DNA of 10,541 nucleotides from Planctomycetia bacterium (GTDB lineage: Bacteria > Planctomycetota > Phycisphaerae > Phycisphaerales > SM1A02), in assembly GCA_009936695.1 (NCBI GenBank), contig JAACEA010000546.1, positions 1-10,541 of the forward strand. The letters are read 5' to 3'. A program made the position numbers and the translations under genes. Every line of letters begins with the position of its first letter. Positions within the stretch are counted from its first letter, which is position 1. Under the pieces are notes generated by a model that had not been told where the DNA came from, did not search any database, and saw only the letters and a program-made list of their open reading frames with translations. Of the stretch, positions 1-5,906 are shown one piece after another.

Positions 1-1565
1 GCAGCGAGCTCGACGCGGCCGCCAGCGAGGCGATGGCGAACCTCTACATCGAGACCACCCGCCACGCCGACGACGAGGCCGTTCAGAAGGCGTTCGAGAA
101 GTTCGTGCAGGAGGTCGAGCCCCACCTGAAGAAGGTCGGCTTCGAACTCGACCGCAAGATCGTGGAATCCCCGCACGTCGACGGACTCGACTCCGAGCGA
201 TACGACGTGCTGCTTCGATCCCTTCGCACCGACGTGGAGATCTTCCGCGAGGAGAACGTCCCGATCGAGACCGAGTTGAGCCTGCTCGACCAGAAGTACT
301 CGAAGCTCTGCGCCGTGATGACCGTCGAATTCGACGGCGAGGAACGGACCATGCCCGAGATGGGCCGCTACCTCGAGGTCACCGATCGGGAGGTGCGGGA
401 GGGTGCCTGGAAGGGCATCGCAGAACGACGCCTCGCGAACCGCGACGAGATCGACGACATCTACGACGAGATGATCGAGAAGCGGAACCAGCTCGCCACG
501 AACGCCGGCTTCGACAACTTCCGCGACTTCCAGCACCGACGCATGCACCGGTACGACTACGAACCCGCGGACTGCATGCGGTTCCACGATGCGGTCGAGA
601 AGCACTGCGTGCCGGTGCTGCGGCGCCTGAACGCCGAACGCCGGACCGAACTCGGGCTCGACCCGCTCCGTCCCTGGGACCTCGGGGTCGACGTGAAGGG
701 CCGGGCGCCGCTGCGTCCCTTCGACACCGCCGACGAGATGGTCGAGAAGACCAGCAAGGTCTTCCACCGGATGGACGAGCGACTCGGCACCATGTTCGAC
801 GAGCTTCGCGAGGGTGACTGCCTCGACCTCGCGTCGCGCAAGGGCAAGGCTCCGGGCGGCTACCAGTACCAGCGGGAACGCAGTCGCAAGCCGTTCATCT
901 TCATGAACGCCGCCGGCCTGCACCGCGATCTCGAGACGATGGTCCACGAGGCCGGGCACGCCTTCCACTCGATGCTGTGCGTCGACGAGCCGATCCTCGC
1001 CTATCGCTCCGCCCCGATGGAGTTCTGCGAAGTCGCGTCGATGGCCCAGGAACTCCTGACCTTCCCCTACCTCGACGAGTTCTACGACGCGACCGATGCG
1101 GATCGGGCGCGACGCGAACACCTCGAAGGCATGGCGTCGATCCTGCCGTGGATCGCGACCATCGACGCGTTCCAGCACTGGATCTACACCACCCCCGGAC
1201 ACACCCGCGACCAGCGGACCGCGAAGTGGATCGAACTCACGGATCGATTCGGCGCCGACGTCGACTGGACCGGCTTCGAGGATGCGCGGGCCGCGTCGTG
1301 GCAGCGACAACTGCATCTCTTCGGCGTCCCCTTCTACTACATCGAGTACGGCATCGCCCAGCTCGGGGCCCTGCAGGTGTGGTGCAACTCGCTGAAGGGC
1401 GAGAAGGACGCGATCGAGCGGTACATGGCCGGTCTGGCCCTCGGCGGAACCCGTCCGCTTCCCGATCTCTTCGAAGCCGCCGGAGCGAAGTTCGACCTCG
1501 GCGAGGAGACGGTCGGCCCCCTCATGGAACGCGTCGGCAGCGAACTGGAGTCGCTTCCCGCCTGA
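1..1565 (+). CDS. M3-family oligoendopeptidase (zinc metallopeptidase), 5' end outside window
   Basis: Predicted thimet/oligoendopeptidase F-type enzyme that cleaves oligopeptides in the cytoplasm. The zinc motif HEAGH lies at 945-959; His and His bind zinc and Glu is the catalytic base. The downstream PMEFCEVASM block (about 1014-1043) supplies the third ligand, a Glu at about 1029-1031. Both are diagnostic of family M3. The C-terminal region with YYIEYGIAQLGALQVW also matches the family. The first ATG is at 33, but the frame is open to the window edge and the residues before it fit the family's helical N-terminal domain. From that ATG there are 510 residues, whereas relatives usually have roughly 560-600, so the gene most likely starts upstream. 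It ends with TGA at 1563-1565. No signal peptide can be judged. The family is certain; the exact substrate is not. Confidence 0.93.
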   Translation, partial: SELDAAASEAMANLYIETTRHADDEAVQKAFEKFVQEVEPHLKKVGFELDRKIVESPHVDGLDSERYDVLLRSLRTDVEIFREENVPIETELSLLDQKYSKLCAVMTVEFDGEERTMPEMGRYLEVTDREVREGAWKGIAERRLANRDEIDDIYDEMIEKRNQLATNAGFDNFRDFQHRRMHRYDYEPADCMRFHDAVEKHCVPVLRRLNAERRTELGLDPLRPWDLGVDVKGRAPLRPFDTADEMVEKTSKVFHRMDERLGTMFDELREGDCLDLASRKGKAPGGYQYQRERSRKPFIFMNAAGLHRDLETMVHEAGHAFHSMLCVDEPILAYRSAPMEFCEVASMAQELLTFPYLDEFYDATDADRARREHLEGMASILPWIATIDAFQHWIYTTPGHTRDQRTAKWIELTDRFGADVDWTGFEDARAASWQRQLHLFGVPFYYIEYGIAQLGALQVWCNSLKGEKDAIERYMAGLALGGTRPLPDLFEAAGAKFDLGEETVGPLMERVGSELESLPA

Positions 1566-1588
1566 TTCAGGAGGCCTGTGGCTTGATT

Positions 1589-1605
1589 CGAGGAGTTTCT
1601 CCTCG
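1589..1605. other. Perfect 7-bp hairpin just after the peptidase gene
   Basis: CGAGGAG at 1589-1595 and CTCCTCG at 1599-1605 form a perfect inverted repeat around a TTT loop, 24 bases past the peptidase stop. No T run follows. It could be a Rho-independent-like stall or 3'-end protecting structure for the peptidase mRNA, or a DNA operator. The sequence shows the symmetry only. Confidence 0.4.
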
Positions 1606-1624
1606 CTTCCGGCGATCCGTGGGG

Positions 1625-1630
1625 TACCTT
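1625..1630 (+). promoter_or_regulatory. Candidate -10 box (TACCTT) for a short structured transcript
   Basis: TACCTT matches the TANNNT pattern also seen just before other starts here. A transcript initiating 6-7 bases downstream would begin at about 1637, exactly where the first hairpin of the 1637-1702 element starts. No good -35 box lies 16-18 bases upstream, so this is weak evidence taken alone. Confidence 0.22.
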
Positions 1631-1636
1631 CGAACG

Positions 1637-1702
1637 CTGGTGCACCAAGGGGGCAGAGATGCCACCAGGAGCGGCGACGCCTTCACGGCCTCGCCGCTTT
1701 TT
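1637..1702 (+). ncRNA. Candidate small structured RNA or attenuator leader (two hairpins ending in a T run)
   Basis: Two hairpins sit back to back. The first pairs CTGGTG (1637-1642) with CACCAG (1663-1668); its loop holds the G-rich stretch AAGGGGGC. The second is the terminator-like stem at 1670-1698, followed by Ts to 1702. With the possible -10 box at 1625-1630 this has the architecture of a roughly 66-base RNA. Alternatives are the simple 3' end of the peptidase transcript, or a leader that attenuates the downstream decarboxylase. The G-rich loop lies 5 bases before an ATG at 1659 that is in frame with the decarboxylase, so ribosome binding there would compete with the structure. No known RNA family is recognised. 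Confidence 0.28.
1670..1702 (+). terminator. Rho-independent terminator between the peptidase and decarboxylase genes
   Basis: AGCGGCGA at 1670-1677 pairs perfectly with TCGCCGCT at 1691-1698. An inner GCC/GGC pairing lies inside, and the stem is followed by an uninterrupted T run to 1702. This is the classic intrinsic terminator shape on the plus strand. It lies 105 bases after the peptidase stop and 35-44 bases before the likely decarboxylase start, so it should separate the two transcription units. It argues against the longest possible decarboxylase reading frame (ATG at 1659), which would run through it. Confidence 0.62.
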
Positions 1703-1732
1703 CATGCGCGCTCGCGCCGATGCCGGGGTGCG

Positions 1733-1738
1733 TAGCAT
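1733..1738 (+). promoter_or_regulatory. Candidate -10 box (TAGCAT) for the decarboxylase gene
   Basis: TAGCAT lies after the terminator and ends 7 bases before the ATG at 1746. A start of transcription 7-8 bases downstream would fall on or next to that ATG, giving a leaderless mRNA. That would explain the lack of a Shine-Dalgarno before 1746. No convincing -35 box is visible. Confidence 0.3.
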
Positions 1739-3263
1739 GACCGGTATGAAAGCCGCCCCCTTCGACACCCGTTCTCCCGATCCATCCAATCCGCACATGG
1801 ATGCCGCCACCTTCGAGCGTCTCGGCGACGCGACCCTGCGCTGGATCACGAACTACCTCGATCGGGCCGAGACGCTGCCGGTCGCCTCGACGGTGGAGCC
1901 GGGATCCGTACGTCGCGCGTTCCCCATCTCGCCCCCGGAACACGGTGGGTCGATCGAGGACCTGCTCGACGTGGTCGACGAGAAGATCATCCCGGGACTC
2001 ACCCACTGGCAGAGCCCGAACTGGTTCGCCTACTTCCCGTGCAATCACTCCTTCCCGTCGATCCTCGGGGAGATGCTCGCCGCCGGCCTCGGAACGCAGG
2101 GCATGATCTGGGCCACCAGCCCGGCCTGCACCGAACTCGAGTCCCTGATGATGGACTGGGCCCTCGAGATCCTCGGACTGCCCGACCGCTTCCGGACCGG
2201 GCCCCGCGACGACAGCGGTCGATCGGACCTTCCCGGCGGCGGCGTGATCCAGGACACCGCGAGCAGCGCGACCCTGTGCTCGTTGCTCGCGGCCCGCGAG
2301 CGGGCCACCGACGGCGTCGCCGGTCGCGACGGCGTCAGCGCCTGCCCGCCCCTCGTCGCCTACACCAGTGAACACGCGCACTCCTCGGTCGAGAAGGCGT
2401 GCGGCATGGCGGGCATCGGCCGGGCGCATCTCCGGCTGGTCCCCGCGGATCCCGAGACGCACGCCATGCGTCCCGACGAACTCGAACGCTTGATGGACGA
2501 GGACGTCGCCGCGGGCCGCATCCCCTTCTACGTCTGCACCACCTGCGGCACGACCTCCAGCGGCGCCATCGACGACACCGCCGCGATCTCCGAGATCACC
2601 CGCCGACACGGCGCCTGGCTGCATCTCGACGGTGCGATGTTCGGGGTCGCCGCGGTGTGCCCCGAGTTCCGCTGGGTGCTCGACGGCGCCGAACACTGCG
2701 ACTCGGTCTGCGTGAACCCGCACAAGTGGCTCTTCACGAACTTCGACTGTGACCTGTTCTGGGTGGCGGATCGGCGCGCCCTGACCCGAGCCCTCGGCAT
2801 CATGCCCGAGTACCTGCGAAACGCCCCGTCCGAGAGCGGGCAGGTCATCGACTACCGCGACTGGCAGGTGCCGCTGGGGCGTCGTTTCCGGGCCCTCAAG
2901 CTGTGGCTGGTCTTCCAGCACTACGGCGCGGAAGGCCTGCGGACCGCGCTGCGTGAACACATCGCGATCGCCCAGGAGTTCGCGGACATGATCGACGCGG
3001 ATCCCGACTGGGTCCGCTGCGCGCCCTCGCCGATCTCGCTGGTGTGCATCCGCCATCGCGAGGGCGACGAGCGGACCCGCAGCGTGCTCGAGGCGATCAA
3101 CGCGAGCGGCGAGGCGATGCTGAGCCACACGAAACTCGACGGGCACTACGTGATCCGGGTCTCGATCGGCCAGACGCGGACCCGACTCGCCCATGTCCAT
3201 CGGCTCTTCGAGTCGCTCGGGCTGCACGGTCGTGCGGCTCTTCCCTCGTCATCCGGCGGATGA
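1737..3263 (+). CDS. Group II PLP-dependent decarboxylase, aromatic-L-amino-acid decarboxylase family
   Basis: Predicted pyridoxal-phosphate enzyme that decarboxylates an aromatic amino acid (tyrosine, DOPA, tryptophan or similar) to an amine in the cytoplasm. Numbered from ATG 1737, visible motifs are HSS with the PLP-stacking His about 215, the cofactor-binding Asp about 298 in HLDGAMFG, the PLP lysine about 330 in NPHKW, and EYLRN with Tyr about 359. That tyrosine is typical of true decarboxylases; relatives acting as aldehyde synthases have Phe there. The block DYRDWQVPLGRRFRALK closely resembles the animal enzymes. The start is uncertain. ATG 1659 has a strong AGGGGG but would translate through a terminator hairpin. 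ATG 1737 has a GGGGTG six bases before it. ATG 1746 fits a leaderless start. ATG 1797 (MDAATFERLGD) gives the typical family N-terminus and 488 residues. Substrate cannot be read from sequence. Confidence 0.9.
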   Translation: MTGMKAAPFDTRSPDPSNPHMDAATFERLGDATLRWITNYLDRAETLPVASTVEPGSVRRAFPISPPEHGGSIEDLLDVVDEKIIPGLTHWQSPNWFAYFPCNHSFPSILGEMLAAGLGTQGMIWATSPACTELESLMMDWALEILGLPDRFRTGPRDDSGRSDLPGGGVIQDTASSATLCSLLAARERATDGVAGRDGVSACPPLVAYTSEHAHSSVEKACGMAGIGRAHLRLVPADPETHAMRPDELERLMDEDVAAGRIPFYVCTTCGTTSSGAIDDTAAISEITRRHGAWLHLDGAMFGVAAVCPEFRWVLDGAEHCDSVCVNPHKWLFTNFDCDLFWVADRRALTRALGIMPEYLRNAPSESGQVIDYRDWQVPLGRRFRALKLWLVFQHYGAEGLRTALREHIAIAQEFADMIDADPDWVRCAPSPISLVCIRHREGDERTRSVLEAINASGEAMLSHTKLDGHYVIRVSIGQTRTRLAHVHRLFESLGLHGRAALPSSSGG

Positions 3264-3269
3264 GATCGG

Positions 3270-3307
3270 ACGATCCCGCGGATGCAGGGCCGGCGCCCGA
3301 GGATCGT
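3270..3307. terminator. Possible bidirectional hairpin between converging genes
   Basis: ACGATCC (3270-3276) and GGATCGT (3301-3307) are inverted repeats in the 43-base gap between the converging decarboxylase and phosphoesterase genes. An inner GGGC/GCCC pairing at 3287-3298 could fold too. There is no T run on either side and the outer loop is large, so a terminator role is only suggested by position. Confidence 0.3.
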
Positions 3308-4266
3308 CACTCCGGAATGTTCGACTCGGGATCGGTGTCATCCACGCCGACCTCGTGGACCCCGTCCTCACCGCGTCGACAGGTGAGCAGCACGATCTCC
3401 GCCGGACACTGGACCCGGAGCGGGAACCACGATCCCGTGCCCACCGTCACGAACAGGGTGCTTGCGTCCCGGTGATAGAACCCCGCACTCAGGCGATGCG
3501 CCACCGCGAGGTTGACCCCGGGACGGGCCTTCGTGGCGACCTGGCCGCCGTGGGTGTGTCCCGCGAGCGTGAGCGGCACGTGGTGTCGCGATGCGGCGAG
3601 GAAGGCCTTGGGATTGTGCGCGAGGAGCAGCGACGGATTCTCGCCGGCGACGCGATCCACCCGGGCGGAGAGCCCCTTGACCGCGCCGTCCCAGTCGATG
3701 CCCGCCACCACCAGCGGCGTGGCCGGGCCGTCGCCACCGGGTGCGCCCACGTGGGCGAGTTCCAGTCCCTGCGGATCGAGGGCGATCGACTCGTCGTCAA
3801 GCAATTGAACGCCTGCATCGCGGGCCATGCCGCGGACGCGGTCCCCGTCATCAAGCAGATCGTGATTGCCGATCACCATCACCGCTCCGAGCGGGGCGCC
3901 GATCGCCGTCATCCGCTCGAAGAGCGGTTCCGCGCCGTCGCAGTCGAGATCGACCATGTCGCCGGTGAAGGCGACGAGATCCGGACGGAGCGCTCCGAGC
4001 CGATCGATCACTTCGAGCCCGCGCTCCACCGGCATCAGATCGCCGTAGTGCAGGTCGCTGAAGTGTCCGACGCGGAGCCCGTCCCAATCCTCCGGCCAAC
4101 CCGGCATCGAGACGTCGAAGGAACGAACCGCGAGCGGCTTGGCGAGATGGCTTCGAAGCAGTCGCCCCCCGGTGATCCGATCGAGCCCGCGGGTGAAGAT
4201 CGAGTGCCGGATCTTGGCCCGACGGAACTTGCCGTCGCGACGCCGGCCTGGCTGGTCGGGATTCAC
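3307..4266 (-). CDS. Calcineurin-like metallophosphoesterase (YaeI/YkuE-like)
   Basis: Predicted two-metal phosphoesterase of 319 residues. All core motifs are present: DLH (Asp71, His73), GDMVD (Asp103), GNHD (Asn134, His135), LLAHNP (His217) and GHTHGG (His237, His239). Spacing and the RSFDVSMPGWP...LRVGHFSDLH lead-in resemble the YaeI/YkuE group, some of which act on lipid A precursors or other phospholipids. The natural substrate is unknown. The start is set at GTG 4266-4264, which overlaps the TGA of the upstream barrel gene as GTGA and implies translational coupling. An adjacent GTG at 4269 is equally possible. ATG 4107 would cut off conserved sequence before the first motif. The N-terminal 50 residues are very basic, with no clear signal peptide or membrane segment. 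Both genes probably form one operon. Confidence 0.9.
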   Translation of the reverse strand: MNPDQPGRRRDGKFRRAKIRHSIFTRGLDRITGGRLLRSHLAKPLAVRSFDVSMPGWPEDWDGLRVGHFSDLHYGDLMPVERGLEVIDRLGALRPDLVAFTGDMVDLDCDGAEPLFERMTAIGAPLGAVMVIGNHDLLDDGDRVRGMARDAGVQLLDDESIALDPQGLELAHVGAPGGDGPATPLVVAGIDWDGAVKGLSARVDRVAGENPSLLLAHNPKAFLAASRHHVPLTLAGHTHGGQVATKARPGVNLAVAHRLSAGFYHRDASTLFVTVGTGSWFPLRVQCPAEIVLLTCRRGEDGVHEVGVDDTDPESNIPE

Positions 4267-5204
4267 CACGTGTACCGCACTCCCGCGAAGAGCCCTTGAA
4301 GTCCGCCGTTGTAGGAGGTCTCCTCGCGGACCAGGTCGAAGTCGGTCAGTCGGTAGCCGAGGATGATCGCGAGGTCGCGGGTGACGTGGAACGCCCCGTC
4401 CACGCGGACCGTGAAGATCGAGTTGCCGCCGTTGAAGGCGGGTCCCCACCCCGCGGTGACGTCGAGGGTGATGCGGTCGAGGAAGCCGATGGTGTCCTTC
4501 GACACCCAGTCGATCTCGAGCCCGACGCCGAGATAGGGCGAGACCCAGGCGTTGTTGGTGCGAACCGTGCCCACGCCGGCGAGGTCGTACTCCTGTTCGA
4601 GATTGAGCACCCGCGTGCCGAGCAGGGCCTCGACTCGAAGATCGATGATCGGCCGTCCGTCCGAAGTTCGATTCCCGGTGGCGCGATCGATCGGCGCCGA
4701 CCACGGGAAGCGACGGTCCTGGAACGGCGTGAAGATCTCGTAGGCGATCTCGCCGGTGATCGACCAGACGTCGACGTCGCTCGCGACCGCGGTGCCGGCC
4801 GGGGCGAGAAGTCCACCGATGCGGGCCGCCTGCGACAGCGTCGCCTGCCCCTCCGCTTCGAGGACGTAGCCGCCGATCAGGAACTCCCATCGCCCGGCTT
4901 GGACCCGCGCCTCGCCGTTGAAGATCGCCTGGGAGTCATCGAGCGAGAGATCGTCCCCGACGTCGAGCGGCGTCCCGTCGGGACCGATGTCGACGATCCC
5001 TTCGAGCCTCGGAAACCAGATTCCCAGGGTCACGTCGAGCACCGGCCGATCGGCGACCGCGGCGAGGGCGTCGACGTCCGGCATCACCGGCGTCGGATCG
5101 TCGTTTCCAGCCGTGACCGGCGTGGCGACCACGAGCACGCCGGTGACGAGGAGGCCACCGAGACGCGGAAGAACCAAAACCGATTGGAGGTGATCGCAGG
5201 GCAT
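4263..5204 (-). CDS. Secreted outer-membrane beta-barrel-like protein
   Basis: A 313-residue protein of unknown specific function. It begins with a signal peptide: a hydrophobic stretch from about residue 8 to 28 ends in a TPVTA-like cleavage site near residue 32. The mature part alternates polar and hydrophobic residues in many short beta-strand-like segments (for example VLDVTLGIWFPRLEG, RWEFLIGGYVLEAEG, VSPYLGVGLEIDWVS, LAIILGYRLTDFDLV). It finishes in FAGVRYTW; a terminal aromatic residue is the usual signal for barrel insertion. I infer an outer-membrane barrel of about 8-12 strands. Start ATG 5204 is chosen because upstream in-frame ATGs (5255, 5306) would add a proline- and charge-rich stretch before the signal peptide. 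The ribosome site is poor (GTGGAATC). It is first in an operon with the phosphoesterase and divergent from the ArfB gene. Confidence 0.75.
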   Translation of the reverse strand: MPCDHLQSVLVLPRLGGLLVTGVLVVATPVTAGNDDPTPVMPDVDALAAVADRPVLDVTLGIWFPRLEGIVDIGPDGTPLDVGDDLSLDDSQAIFNGEARVQAGRWEFLIGGYVLEAEGQATLSQAARIGGLLAPAGTAVASDVDVWSITGEIAYEIFTPFQDRRFPWSAPIDRATGNRTSDGRPIIDLRVEALLGTRVLNLEQEYDLAGVGTVRTNNAWVSPYLGVGLEIDWVSKDTIGFLDRITLDVTAGWGPAFNGGNSIFTVRVDGAFHVTRDLAIILGYRLTDFDLVREETSYNGGLQGLFAGVRYTW

Positions 5205-5261
5205 GCCGATTCCACGAGGGTGCGGGTCGGGACAGGGTACCCCGACGCGTACCATGCACGC

Positions 5262-5266
5262 GGAGG
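5262..5266 (+). promoter_or_regulatory. Shine-Dalgarno site for the ArfB gene
   Basis: GGAGG lies 9 bases before ATG 5276 and fixes that start. A TACCAT box at 5250-5255 just upstream could be the -10 element, giving a very short leader that begins near the Shine-Dalgarno itself. Confidence 0.55.
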
Positions 5267-5275
5267 ATTCCCACC

Positions 5276-5797
5276 ATGGACGGGTCGAACGGGCCGAACG
5301 AATCACGATCGAGTCGCCCGGACCACCGACCGGCGGATGATGCGGATCGGCCCGTGAAGCGGGAGCGTCCCGAAAACGCGATCCGACTCGGCAACGGCGC
5401 CTGGTGCATGCCCGAGGACCTGAAGTGGTCGTTCGCGCGCAGCGGCGGCCCCGGGGGCCAGAACGTCAACAAGGTCTCGACGAAGGCCGAACTTCGAATG
5501 GCCTTGTCCTCGATCCGACGATTCGGGCCCGACGCCCGGTCGCGGCTGGAGACGACCGCCGGAAGGTTCCTCACCGCGGCGGGCGACATCCTGGTGACCG
5601 CGGACGACACCCGCAGTCAGGCCGACAATCGGGAACTGTGCCTCGCCCGACTCGTCTCGATCATCACCGCCGCGACCACCCGTCCCAAGAAACGGAAGAA
5701 GACGAAGCCTTCACGAGGGTCGAAGGAACGACGCCTCAAGGCCAAGCGGGTCGCCAGCGACAAGAAGCAGCGACGCAACTGGAAGTCTGGCGACTGA
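5276..5797 (+). CDS. arfB: ArfB-type peptidyl-tRNA hydrolase (ribosome rescue, GGQ protein)
   Basis: Predicted release-factor-like hydrolase that frees peptides from ribosomes stalled on mRNAs lacking a stop codon. The catalytic loop SGGPGGQNVNKVSTK has its GGQ at residues 60-62, exactly as in ArfB/YaeJ and the catalytic domain of class I release factors. No codon-recognition domain is present. The C-terminal tail from about residue 140 is rich in Lys and Arg (PKKRKKTKPSRG and onwards); in ArfB this tail enters the empty mRNA channel. The protein is 173 residues against about 140 in E. coli. The excess is a charged, low-complexity N-terminal extension of about 30 residues, which a later start could remove, but the GGAGG nine bases before ATG 5276 supports this start. 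It diverges from the barrel gene and converges on purM. Confidence 0.9.
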   Translation: MDGSNGPNESRSSRPDHRPADDADRPVKRERPENAIRLGNGAWCMPEDLKWSFARSGGPGGQNVNKVSTKAELRMALSSIRRFGPDARSRLETTAGRFLTAAGDILVTADDTRSQADNRELCLARLVSIITAATTRPKKRKKTKPSRGSKERRLKAKRVASDKKQRRNWKSGD

Positions 5798-5837
5798 TCG
5801 ACCACTGGTTCGTCGACCACGGATGCCCGGACAAGAA

Positions 5838-5872
5838 GCACGCGATCCCGGGCGAAACCGGGGATCGCGTGC
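5838..5872 (-). terminator. Strong 12-bp hairpin terminator of purM, between converging genes
   Basis: GCACGCGATCCC (5838-5849) and GGGATCGCGTGC (5861-5872) are a perfect 12-bp inverted repeat with an 11-base loop. Read on the minus strand, the stem is followed by TTCTTGT, a T-rich tail fitting an intrinsic terminator for purM. On the plus strand there is no T run, but the stem may still mark the end of the ArfB transcript. It lies 40 bases after the ArfB stop and 34 bases after the purM stop. Confidence 0.68.
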
Positions 5873-5906
5873 AGATGGTCGGTCGAGGCGGCGTGGCCGC
5901 CCAGGT

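Noticed and set aside
1683..3227. A 514-codon open frame antisense to the decarboxylase gene
   Set aside because: The sense strand has all motifs of a PLP decarboxylase. The antisense product is a low-complexity Arg/Gly/Asp/Val-rich chain with no recognisable domain. GC-rich codons keep the opposite frame open by chance.
3193..4299. A 368-codon plus-strand open frame antisense to the phosphoesterase
   Set aside because: The minus strand carries every metallophosphoesterase motif in order. The plus-strand product has no recognisable domain.
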